Source of the DNA: Pterobdella sp. o SKG-2022 | Taxonomy: Eukaryota > Annelida > Clitellata > Hirudinida > Piscicolidae | Direction of reading: 5' to 3' | Assembly (NCBI GenBank): GCA_964035795.1 | Contig: OZ038320.1 | Span: 9,446,671-9,510,670, forward strand | DNA: 64,000 bases | Shown: positions 1 through 11,596 of the stretch, piece after piece | How the letters are laid out: every line of letters begins with the position of its first letter | Position numbering within the stretch: position 1 is the first letter of the stretch | Made by a program: the position numbers and the translations under genes | Notes under the pieces: generated by a model | What the model was told of the DNA's origin: nothing | What the model saw: only the letters and a program-made list of their open reading frames with translations | The model's database searches: none

Positions 1-3000
1 CAAGGTAATGAAAATTTCTGTTTTTTCTCAAATATATGGTTTTGTATTTCCAAAATGTACACAGTAGATAGCATATTGCTAAATGCTTACTATGGCAATA
101 TTAATTAATTTTGGTCAATTTTCGTTTTTTATATCAATAAAATAATTTTTTAAAATTATATTTTACCTAATTTTTTCAATGTATCAAACAGTTGCTGCCG
201 GAACAACAATTTTTTGCACACGCTTTAAACTTAAACAACTTTTGAAACTGTGGTTGAATTTTTTTAAAAGTTTAGTCACTTGTTTAGCAAAAATTTGAGA
301 GAATTTATAATAAATTTTTAATATCTAGTACAAAATTTCAGCTTGAGTTTTTGAAATTAATCGAAGAAAAGTTAAAAAAAACTAGTTTTCCATTTGGAAA
401 CTAACAATCGAAAAATTTTGTTGTATTAAAAGTTCTTATTGTTCATTTCCATTATCAAAAATTGTAAAATTTTTACTTTTATATGAAATGAAAGAAAATA
501 TATCATGCAAAACTTTATTGTGGTCTATTCAATAGTTTTTATATATAACTTCAAGAATGAGTATTCAAAATAAAATAGAATTTTTGAATACAAAAATTTA
601 AATTTGAATGTGATTTCTAATATAACTTCATTATAAAAAGTTTTTTAGGAGTGATAAAGTGGTCTTTTCAATACAAATCTTAGGACTTCAGCAAGCATTC
701 AAAAATTCTTTTTTAAATTTCCAATGGCCAATAATAATGATGAGTAGAACTCCGAACTTTCAATTCACAGAAAAAGAGCATAATAAAAACGATTGTGAAA
801 AGTTTTGATGGCAAAGATGTGACGTGTAGCATTAACAAACCTCTAAAAGTCTTTAATGCATCAAAGTTGAGTTTAAGGACGATGAAGATAGGACAGAATT
901 GAAGTCAAAGGTAAAAAAAGCAAGTCAAAATTTATCGGCTTTTTTATACACCATAGCTTATTAGCAAACTGTGAATCTTTTGATGTATAAACTCGAGTAG
1001 TTTGCATTCTTTTCGCATAATCTCCAAGCACACACTACTTGTGCTGTAACACTCAATGAAAATATTGGCCACCACCACTTTTTTGATCTTATTCAAACTC
1101 TATAAAAACCAATTACCGTCATCATTCTCATCACCCTACTCATCACCATCACCATCATCATCATCTTCTTCTCCTCCTCCTTCTTCTCCTCCTCCTCCTC
1201 CTCCTCCTCCTCCTCCTCCTCCTCCTCCTCCTCCTCCTCCTCCTCCTCCTCCTCCTCCTCCTCCTCCTCCTCCTCCTCCTCCTCCTCCTCCTCCTCCTCC
1301 TCCTCCTCCTCCTCCTCCTCCTCCTCCTCCTCCTCCTCCTCCTCCTCCTCCTCCTCCTCCTCCTCCTCCTCCTCCTCCTCCTCCTCCTCCTCCTCCTCCT
1401 CCTCCTCCTCTTCCTCCTCCTCCTCCTCATCATCATCATCATCATCATCATCATGATCACCAGTCGGCGAAAGAACCCACCATCTTGTTATTGTTGACCA
1501 AAAGTCACAAGCAACTTGAAGCTACAAGTTTCTTTCGGTACTTGCTCCAACGAGTGTCTTAAGAGACTTTGGAAGTTGGCGCTCAGCAACAACAACATCA
1601 TCATCACCATAAATCTTATCATCATTAGAATCATCAATACCGCCATCACCAACATCATCATCATCATTTTCAGGTCAGTTGAGTTGATGAGGTCAATGGA
1701 GAAATGAAAAATCGAAATACAGTGGTGAATTTTAAATAATATATGTTGTCATGCTGAATAATTTCGTGCTTGAAATATTTATTTTTTCACTTTCACCAAA
1801 TTTAATCTCTTAAAGTAGAAGCAAGTGAACAAAGCTTCATATATTTTTCTTATAAACATTAATTTTCATTAAATACTTTCAATTTTGTTCAAACAAAATA
1901 TAAAAAAATAGCTTTTTTTTAACATATCTTAATGTATCAAAGGCAGTCCTCAAAGGAGTGCTGAAAGATTTGAATGTGAACTAGCATATTGAAGTTTTAG
2001 AGTTCTGTGACAAATGAAATATATTGCATAAAAGCTCAATGAAAGCAATTAGCACATATTCAAGTGAAAAGCGCGTGCATTTAGTTCAAATGATGAAAAG
2101 CCGTTATCATAATTTTTGAAATATAATTTCTAAGTATTTTTTTAATGAATGTTCTAAAATATAATTATTGAATAGTTCAATTGAAAAATAATTGAAATTT
2201 GATGTAAAAATGTATTTTTTTGCTTTGTAATCATTGACAGTTCTGTGTTAATGTATTTTGGCTTAGAAACTCTGCATCTATATTCTCATTAAATGATTCA
2301 AATCTTTACCAAACAAGCTTTCAATATAAAATTAATTCAAAAAAAGTGAAAATTCAATAAGAAGTGAAAATTCCTATTTAAATATTCAAAATTTAAGTTT
2401 TTTCATAAACAATGCTATATTTATAACTATTCATTTAATTTTCAAATCCATTGTTAATCCCTAGATCGATTCCTGTCCTACAACAAACGAACTACAAACA
2501 ACTGAAACTTTATGTCGTCTCTTTTGATATTAGATTGATGGTAGTGAAGGATGAATAAAAGCGATAAATTAATGCAGAAAGTGGTATAGGCTTCATAATG
2601 GAAATTCACGTGGAGTCTGCGTCAAAAACTCTTGCTGCTTGTTATAACGCTTGATTTTAAGTTTTGAATGTTTTTATACTAAATGTGTTGAATGTATTTT
2701 TGTTAAATACTAAATGTTTTTATGTAAATTACTAAAGGTATTGAAACAACACTACAGCTTATTAAGAACTGTGCCAAGTTTTCTGTACTGCGAACTTACA
2801 TTACTCAGTATTTAATTTTGAAGTTATAAAAGTGAATGTTATAGAATAAGTGTATTTTTCGGTTTTCATTGTTAGTGTAAATCAATACACAAACAATTAC
2901 AGGCTAAACAGTATAAGTCAAATGAGGTCGCAAAAAGTTAATGTCTATTGATCGGTTTTAACTCGTCCACAACTTTTGGCATTATTTTTCGAAATATTGA

Positions 3001-3412
3001 CTTATGGCAAATTTTACTGTATATTTATTGCACGATTGATTTATTGTTTATTAGTTTTTTCATAAGAACTAACGATAAGTAATAAACATTTTTCAGTCTT
3101 TTTAAGGATAAACATCTAAAAAAATTTAAGCTTTTATTGTATATTTTTTTCATCTCAGAGTAGTTAAAATGCTTTTTTTGACGTTAAAGTAATTCAAACT
3201 TTACTGAGCACATGCACTTTGTTTTTCGTTCGTACTCAACAATATTTAACTATATAGCCCCAAAGTTTTATTGCAATATCAAAAATAGCTGATAAGCAAA
3301 GTACTAATGTTAGCAAACACTAATAATCGATAGTAATAATAAAATGATAAAGAATGACAGTTATGTATATATTAATAAGAATAAATTTTAAAAATGCTAA
3401 AATATTTCGAAC
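1..3412. other. AT-rich stretch downstream of the visible K2P exons, no exon recognised
   Basis: This stretch should be a late intron of the minus-strand K2P gene, because the third transmembrane segment, second pore loop and fourth segment of that protein are still missing at 3413. I looked on the minus strand for a second selectivity-filter exon (T-[IV]-G-[FYL]-G-D) and saw none, so those exons probably lie left of the window. The only strong structure is the trinucleotide microsatellite at about 1130-1455. The open frames across it encode polyproline or polyarginine and are artefacts of the repeat. Confidence 0.5.
1130..1455. repeat. Composite trinucleotide microsatellite, long (TCC)n with (CAT)n flanks
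   Basis: A nearly perfect TCC/CTC tract runs from about 1165 to 1426 (around 85 units with only a few TTC interruptions near both ends). It is bordered by CAT/ATC runs at about 1135-1165 and 1427-1455, and more loosely repeated ATC follows at 1590-1675. One strand is pure pyrimidine and the other pure purine, so the tract could form triplex (H-) DNA. Purity this high over such a length suggests recent expansion. Confidence 0.97.
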
Positions 3413-6400
3413 TTGCTGAGTGATAGGTTCCTGGAAAACCTGTTTCTCCAGAAGCCCCTGCTCTGTTGAAGTCTCTTTTTTTTTCTTGAAACAACAAACA
3501 CAACAAAGACATTTTGATTTTTTTGTTTTGCTGCATTTTTCTGGCGTTTCTTTTATTTTTTTCTTTCCATTAAAAGGTGGTGGGTTATTTCGGTGTTTGA
3601 GTTTGTTGCAGTAAAAGCAAAACAAGCCACAGAAAATGTTCTTGTACAAAAATCTGTTTCATATAATTTTTAGGTATAAACTATATTGCAATGTGAAGAT
3701 TAAAATATAATTTGAATTTATATATGTAGTTTCCACTTAAGCAATTTTATACCAAAATATCATATTAATATTTTTAAACCTCGCTTTTATTTTTATTGGA
3801 AATTTATTTGAAAAAATACACGTTTTTATACATTATACTTTTCAATTTAACTTTTCTCGAAGCCGTTTATCACTGAAATGTAAAAATTTTCAAGGTAGGC
3901 TGGTTCACGCAAAAGGCCAAATAGCCAATTGCAATTCAAGTCACATACGTTTTTCAAATATTTGTGTTTAATGATTTATTCGAGAATCTTCGTATCAAAT
4001 AGAAATATTTCAAAAGTTATGGAATGTTTTTTTTTATTATGGCATAATGAGCCATGATGAATGGCTCAACATAAATTCTTTGGACAATCAACAATACAAT
4101 CGAGTATCAAATAAAAATTATTTATTTTTTGTATCTTTTATAATAATATTTATTTCTCATTATTGTTCCTTATTTAAAATCTTCAATGGAGTATTTTGAA
4201 AAATCAAATAGGATTTTAAATAACCAATAAATTATGTTGAATAATTAATAAAACTGTTTGAATAATCAATAAAATTATCTAATTATGAAATAAAGTCATT
4301 AAAAAAAAGATATTATTGAAAAAATGAAAAATAACAATCAATCTATCCAAAGCCCAAACTCAACCAACAATTCACAGTAAACAGTATAATGATAAAACTC
4401 ATAATAACTTTATATATATTGAAGAGACTCTTGAATTGAATATAGGATTTTTGAGGCTCCAACTCATTCTTATTCCTTCAAACAAATACTACCTGAACAC
4501 AGTGGCCATAAACCCACCAACGTGAGTGATGGATAGGAGGCACAGCGGAATGCCGAAGATGGCGTAAAAGATGGTCACCAACCGACCCAGGTCAGTCTTG
4601 GGAGCGATGTGTCCGTAACCTTAGTGGGTGTGGTTGTTGCGTTGGTTGATTGAAGTATTGTGTGTGTTTGTATCCATTAGGAAGTTTTGAGTTGAGATGT
4701 TTTATTGTTGAGAGAGTAGATTATGCAAACGCGCGTATAAAAATTGCTTTTTAGGTGTTTAACTATGAAAACTGTCATAACGAGGCGATAATAAACATTA
4801 GAAAGATAAAAGTTTATCTGCTTATATGTTCCAACATAATTTGACTGAGGTGGATTATAAACTGAAATTAGTTACTCTTTTCCATGTTTTAATGTTACAC
4901 TCATAGCCCATTCTATTTTTTCATTTATCTATGAATTTTTAAAATTGTTTTTAATTTAATTTTCTCATATATATTTCATTGAGTCCAATTAGTGCTTCTT
5001 GAACGGCTTGGTTTTATTTTCAACGATGAATGTTTCGAACAAGTAGTCAAAAAAGCTTTTAACGTTAAAATTTTTTCAAAGCAAAAAAACTAATTTTTAA
5101 ACAAAAAAACTTTTAGTTTAATGGTTTTTTTTGGTATTTTTTATCTCTTGTGAGCCTTGAAACAACTTATAATTACTTTCCCATCTTGAAACTTCCGCTC
5201 AAAATCAAACCATAAGCTGTATATCTGAATAGTGACTTGAAATATAACCACACTTCCGCCAAATCGATTTTGTTTCTTTCTAATCAAGTTTTTCCTATTC
5301 CCATTGAAAGTATTTGATGAAAAAATTTCTCAACTGGCATGGAAATTTGATTTAAAACTACTGTTAAAGTCCTTGAATCGCATCTGCTAATGACGACAAG
5401 TCTTGTTTATGAAGACAACAGAACGCTACTTATAATCAATATTTCTTTTTTGTATGAATTTGTCACTTTCAAAACTTTTTTTTTTATTGTACTTCAAAAT
5501 TACCCTGAGTAATTGTTTTGCGATTTCCAAACAAATAAACCCACAATGAGCAATTTTTTTAACTTGGCATCGTAAAGTGTAGAGGGCAATGGTGATAATT
5601 TGCAAAGGGGACTTGAATGGAAGACACAAAATCAATCGAAAAAGATTTTATTAGTAGTTGCGTGATATGATATTGAACCATTCTTCAAACTCACCCACTT
5701 TTTTCGCCATTCAAACTATTGCTGTGGTGTATAAATTATATATATGAACAATTAGACTAATGGCTTTTTCATGTCTCAATGTTATTGTGTGTTTGCAAAG
5801 GGTAGTTTTGTTTGTATGTTTCTAGTTTTGCGACAACTTTTTGATAAGATCGGTTTTAGGACATAATATTTTACCGTATTTTAGGTTTTTGTTTTATTTC
5901 TTTCTAAGTAAGCTACTTTAAGAAGCACTTTCATTAAAACTTTGACTAAACACAAAAACTCAGTATTTTTTTGTTCGATTTTTATAGAGAACGAATAAGT
6001 ATAAACAATTTGATTATTTCACGATAAAATTGCAAAAATAATACTTTAGGAAAATTTTTCAGTTTTATACTCGTGTTTTGGAACAAAACAAAAATTTCCA
6101 AATCTTTAAGCGAGTTTTTATCTGTGAATTTCCAACAAAAAAAGTTCATAATCGCATAAAAAGAAAATCTCAATAAAAACCTATCTTTAGACTTTTATCT
6201 ATTTTGGAAAAAACAATACAACCATTTAAATGCCTTGAAAAAATATTCAATATTCAAAATATTTATTTTATTAAAAATTATCAAAAAAAGTGCAAAAATT
6301 TGAGTGGGTCAAAAAAGGCTTATAACGACAGCGGGATAATATGGTTTGAAACAAGCTTAATCACAGCGTATTCTAAGATTTCGCTCACAAAAAATTCAAT

Positions 6401-7711
6401 TTATTTTTAGTTAAAATTGGAAAAATAAACTGAAAAAAATTTAAAATTAGAATCTTATATATGAAAAGAATTTTTTAGTGTATAAATTACCACAAGTTAT
6501 AAAGTTCTTTTAATATTTATAGAGATGTGAGGTTTTGTATAATGAGAGAATTCTATTTGCATCAAGTTTTTTCCAGTTCCGATGAGTTTTAAATAATACT
6601 TCAAAATTTTTAAAATTTTAGTGTTGTAGAAATAATCAAATAAAAACGAAATTTTCAAATAATCTAAGTTGTTTGATAATTAAAGTTAATCTTTTCTAAT
6701 CATACGTGAATAATGCATTTGAAACTGAAAACATTATTTTTTTTCTATTTTCCAATTCCCTCTCACTAAATACTTGTCAGATGATGCGTATTTGCAGTGC
6801 AATCAATCAAACTCACCAATTGTAGTAATCACAGTGACACAGTAGAGCAGGGATCCAGCAAAACTCCATTGTAAGGCTGCCTCGTCGTTCTTGCCATCCC
6901 AACCATCATTTTTTGTGGCTTTGTATATAACTTTGGTGTAGTTTTGAAGTATTTCTTCAGCAAATTCTTTCCATTTATCTTCACGAAGAACGTTGTATAA
7001 TCTGGTTTTGTTCCATAACAGTTTCACATGGTGTTTGATTGATTTATCTACACCATGCTTTGTAGTGATTTCGTAAGGACTCTCAATCTCATGAAAAATT
7101 ATCCCACCCAACAATGTGTATGAAAAAAGAAGAATGAAAAGACCCACAGTTGAAAGTAAAAATCCTAATAGTTTTTTAACGTAAGTCATAAGTAATCTTT
7201 TCCTCGCTTTCCAAACTAATGCATTTTTGCTGCTTTGTGAATTTTTTTTTGCTTTTTTAGAGCCTTTGAGGGGCATGCTTTCGTTATCTGAAAAATGTTT
7301 TTTTGTGGATGAGAGTGTTTGTTGATTGGCATTGATGTCCTTCTCATTGATTGTCCCGTCCTCGTTTATTTGAATGCTTGATCTTTCAACGCATTCTTCA
7401 TTTTCTCGGCTTCCTTCGTAATCGTTAAAGCTACTGAACGTGTGGAAAGGAGTTATTTGTGAAGAACTAAAGTTTTCTTCTCCTTTTAATCTTATTTTGT
7501 CTGTATCTTGATTTTCCTTTGAGCTACCAATACTGCAAGCTTCATGTGTTTTATTTTCTCTCAAATCTGCATCACTGCCCGGTTTTATTGGGCTGTGGGG
7601 GCTTTGAAGTTTTAAAATTATATTTCCACCATCATCCCTCTTTTGTTCATTGTTTAACATCAGTTCAACTTGGTATCTTTTTCCTCGCTTGGGTATGTCT
7701 TGCGAATCCAT
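3413..7711 (-). CDS. Two-pore-domain potassium channel (K2P/TWIK-like), 5' part, 3' end outside window
   Basis: Exons (minus strand): 6817-7711, 4493-4619 and about 3413-3653. Splicing is in frame: ATT-G|GT-TAC rebuilds the selectivity filter TTIGYGH, and AG|A gives Arg after the second membrane segment. K2P channels carry background K+ current as dimers in the plasma membrane. Visible parts: a 170-residue polar N-terminal extension, M1 at about residues 181-204, an extracellular cap with an N-glycosylation sequon (NYT, about 257), pore helix and filter at about 281-302, and M2 with the conserved GIPL motif. The third exon encodes a basic cytoplasmic loop with a cysteine cluster (CLCCVCC). 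Its 3' boundary is uncertain (donor at 3412 or about 3442). M3, P2 and M4 are not in the window. The start is the first ATG of the open frame, just after a possible 3' splice site at about 7739. Family assignment is secure; the subtype is not. Confidence 0.92.
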
Positions 7712-8743
7712 TATACGACTTTTCTAATTGAACTTGCCTGGATAATTCACCACAGAGTTTTATACCTTATGTGAACAAAGGTTTTAATTTTAATCGTTTT
7801 TAACGTTAAAATGAATTTTGTTGGAAGTATTTTTTTCGGGACTCAAATAAGGCTTTATCGTTGCTTTTTGTGTTTGCCTGGAAAATATTTTTCAACTCTT
7901 AGTCTTTGAATGTGGTATATAGATTGGAAAAAACCTTTGATGTTTTATTGCTAAAAGTAAGTTCTGCTAAACTTCTAGAGTCGTTATATTTCTTCTCTCC
8001 ATCTCATTCTTTTAAGATTATGGAATCTATGGACTGACATTCACTGTCTCTTATAAGTTTTATATTTTTCTCGTGTTCAAAAATTATTCTTTGTTTTTCT
8101 GAAAAATATGACTCAATAGTGAATATAAAGAATATTTTATAAACTGTGGTATTATTCTTGATCCCAAAAAGATTTTAGTATAAAGTTAAATTATTAAACT
8201 AGACCGTTGTAAAAAGATTTTTTTAAAAACTGAAAATTGTATATGAATTTTTAAAACCAAATATCAATAATTTAATAAATTGATGAACCCACGAACAATT
8301 TTTATTTAATTGTTCATAACATTATAGCAGTTTTTTCAAATACATTCCCGTTCATTTTGCGTTGAGGAAAACTAAGAAAGTTTATTTAATGAAAGACAAC
8401 AAAAGAAACTAATGTTTACACGATGTTGAAGTTTCAGCAATTCATTTGGAATAAATAATTGCTGGCGAATTTCAGCAATACATGGAATTATAAAAAATGT
8501 GTTTTTTGCGTTATAAGGTCACTTTATTGGACTTTATGCCGGGAATATAAATCCAAATTTAAGAAGTGTATGTAAGGATTAAGATATGGTTTGCATCGTA
8601 TATTTCGATAAAAGCTTATAAATCAAATGTTTAAGTAAAGAAAACTATAAATCTGTATCAAAATCTATCAGTATTGTATAAGTGTTAAATTGAAGTTTCT
8701 TACTGAAAATTATTTGAACACTAAAGGTAGTTTTATAAAGTAC

Positions 8744-8776
8744 AAAGCTTTTCGTTAACAAAGTAACATTATCAAG
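8744..8776 (+). repeat. Dispersed 33-base motif, copy 1
   Basis: Thirty-three bases matching the reverse complement of 43525-43557 with a single mismatch. Both share the core CGTTAACAAAGTAACATTAT. The long hairpin at 34206-34262 contains a related core (ACTAACAAAGTA). Probably remnants of one non-autonomous element family; the element ends are not visible. Confidence 0.6.
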
Positions 8777-9254
8777 TTTCTTAGAAAGCTCAATGTAGAT
8801 TTAGTGTCTAAACGAGCTTAGATATTCCCTTTGAAATCTTATTTTTTTAGCAATAGAATTATCGAATAAAAAGCTAGTTTTATTTATTATTATACATGCT
8901 ACTACAGCTAATCCGTTAATTTAGTCTGTTCTATGTGGCAATTACAAAACAAAAATCAAAAAATTATTTTGAACATTTGCAATTATTATTTCTAATTTTT
9001 TATATTTTATGTAGATAATTATCTTCAAAAAATTTTGAGCTCTGTAATTTTGTAGAAAATACGAGATCAAAAAAAAACAGCCGATTGAAAGATATTTGCC
9101 TTAAAATTTATATTAAGCCAACAAAAAATTCTCCCATGTTAAGGCAATAAAAATATTAATTAATTACTAATCTTTAATGAATTTTTATATTCTTTATTTT
9201 TCTTATTCTTTTTGAAAAACCCCTTTTTATAATGGTTGTTTTTTGTAAATTAAA

Positions 9255-9320
9255 ATAAATTTCAATAAAATAAAATTTTTATTTCAAATAAAATAAAATT
9301 TTTATTTCAAATAAAATAAA
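9255..9320. repeat. Short AT-rich tandem repeat
   Basis: A unit of about 23 bases (AAATAAAATAAAATTTTTATTTC-like) is repeated nearly perfectly two to three times. Confidence 0.7.
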
Positions 9321-10422
9321 TGAAAGTTACAAAAATTTTTTTTTTCAGCTTTTCAACAATGGGAGTGTTCTAAAAATTTTCTTTGATTCAACATGATTAA
9401 AGTGAACACATTTCATCAAATTGTTTGTAAACTAATACATTCATCACGCTAATTTAGACTAATTTAAAATGTCGAGTTTTAGGTAGTTTCATCATCCTAT
9501 ATTTAAAACAAGAAGATTGAAAAAAAACCAAGGTTCTAGTACTAAATTAATGATATTTTTATGCCTTCATTTCCAGTTCCTCACCTCCTCCAAAAGAGTT
9601 TATTGACCGATAGATAAGTCTGCTGATGAAAAGGTCTTGTTACAGATATAAAATCAACTTCTGACAAATTTTATGTTCTTTATAATTTACGGATGTGTTT
9701 TACTATGAAAATTTATACAATTTAAACATACTTAATTTTGAAAATATCTATATAAAGTTATGCCTTATTAACTTTCATTATATGTTTTGTACTACCAATA
9801 AACTTTTTCAATTCATAAGCAGTCAAACCTAAAGCAGATGTTTTTTCCAATATTAACTAGCCAAAAGGTTTATTTTATTCTTTTGATGATTTCAAATGAA
9901 TGAAAATCAATGGTTTATTAGATTAGCTGATATGTTCTATTGATAACATACACCATTAGTTAATATGATACACATTTTGAAGCTTGAGATTTTAATCTAA
10001 CATAGCTATGAATTTAAAAAGTTGATTTATTAATTTAAAGAACTTCAAACTATTAGTTTTTATTTTTCTTGGTGCTCAATGTCCGTCTATATCAGTACCA
10101 TGCGTTCAGTTTCAACAAGAAACTATCAATTTTATCGGTTTTAAAACTTTTCAAAGTTTCCATGCGTCTATATATAAAAATTTAATTTAATATTATTTTT
10201 TAGATTTCAAAATTATCATAAATTTAATTATTTCTGATTAAAATTGAGAAACTCTCAATGAAAGGACCAGATGGCTTCTGAGTCACCCCCTATTAAAAGC
10301 GACGGATTAAAACAGTGTTGAAATTCTTTCTCTCAATTTCCTGTCTAATTATTCTTATGAAATGTTTTTTTCACCAATTAACGTCAGAAAGATTACAAAA
10401 AATTTGAAAGTTCTCAACTTAC

Positions 10423-10487
10423 CTACACAAGGGCTCGTATGCTTTACAAGATGAGCGTTTGAGGTGTGGCTTGCTGCTATGAGAAAT
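10423..10487 (-). other. Possible 5' non-coding exon (strong donor), perhaps of the K2P gene
   Basis: On the minus strand a segment of unusually high GC for this spacer ends in a consensus donor (TGTAG|GTAAGTTG) and begins after an AG at 10488-10489. The K2P start codon at 7711 sits about 27 bases after a possible acceptor (ATCCAG), so this could be an upstream 5'UTR exon of that gene. One frame is open but resembles nothing I know. Purely a splice-signal argument. Confidence 0.25.
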
Positions 10488-11500
10488 CTATTATGAAGAT
10501 TGATTCAGTCATTTTTTTAAACTCAAATAATTTTTCTTTTAGAAGTTTAAAAAAAAAAGTACTTCCAAAATTAATGAGTGAAAAAGTAACTTTTCTTCTA
10601 ATAAACCACCTATATGATTAAATTCAAATCAAAGGATTACTGCACTTTCTTATTAGAAAATAAATCATGAATTTGATGCACTGAGTACAAAAAGCTGTTA
10701 AAACATCAAAAAAGCATACATTCAAATGAATGAAACAATTTTAGCAATATATATTTTATAATTGAGAAATTGCAATGCTATCACTATGACGTTACGACTG
10801 TTTCTAACTGTATTTTATACATATTTATCAAATTAGTGGAATAAAAATTTTTGGTCTAAACCAATTCGTATTTAGACTGAAAGAATATTTTTCAAGTTAA
10901 TTTCAGGAATGATTTTTTGTATAGACCAAGATATAAGCAGTACAATGAGCAGATTTAAGAACTCGGGCTTAAGAAAAAAATTTAGAAGTTTTCTAGGTTT
11001 ACTCAAGCCTAACTTGCAAACAAACAAAAGAACAATTTTCCAGCGTTTTTTCAAAAAGTTTTTTTCAGTTTAGACTCTATTCATGCGTGGTTTGAAGAGT
11101 TACTTCAAAACTACATTTAGGAGTAAAAAATTGAAAAAAAAATGAAATAAACTAACAAACCCATTATAAAACTCAATCAAGGTTTGTCTTTATTTATATG
11201 CAGTTCGATTTTTAAATTCCTGGTGCGCTTGTGAAGTTTCTTCAATTAAGTTTCTCGTACATCTCTGATGTTTGCCTTGAACAATCGCACAGTTTTAGAA
11301 TTTTGGCTTTTTTTATTTGCCGTCACTGTGAACACAATAAAAACAAAAAAAAATTCAAATGCGCCTAAACAATTCCCAAAGCGATAAACAACGAATTAGC
11401 ACTTACAGGAGGATTTTTCATCTCTCGCGTTTATTTTCTTTTGGACAACTTCAATAATGAAATAATTTACTTAGAAGCAGATAACTTATACACTCTTCAA

Positions 11501-11596
11501 ATGGCGCACGCGACATCTCTAGTGACTACATTATGTTTGTGCCTTCTCGCTGTTTTCCATGGCGAACTCATAAGAGCGTTAAGACTTGATTTTTGA
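11501..11596 (+). CDS. Short ORF with signal-peptide-like N-terminus, possible first exon
   Basis: An ATG starts a 31-codon frame with a short polar start, a hydrophobic core (residues 6-18, rich in Leu, Val and Cys) and a small-residue region. This is the classical layout of a secretory signal peptide. A possible donor (AGAGC|GTTAAG) at 11577/11578 would leave about 25 residues as a first coding exon of a secreted protein. I found no downstream exon I could join to it, and translated alone it stops at 11596. It also lies in a locally GC-richer patch. Unknown identity; may be spurious. Confidence 0.25.
   Translation: MAHATSLVTTLCLCLLAVFHGELIRALRLDF

Noticed and set aside
1056..1562. 168-codon frame encoding polyproline and polyhistidine, and the opposite polyarginine frame
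   Set aside because: Direct translation of the TCC and CAT microsatellite; no splice context or unique sequence with coding character.
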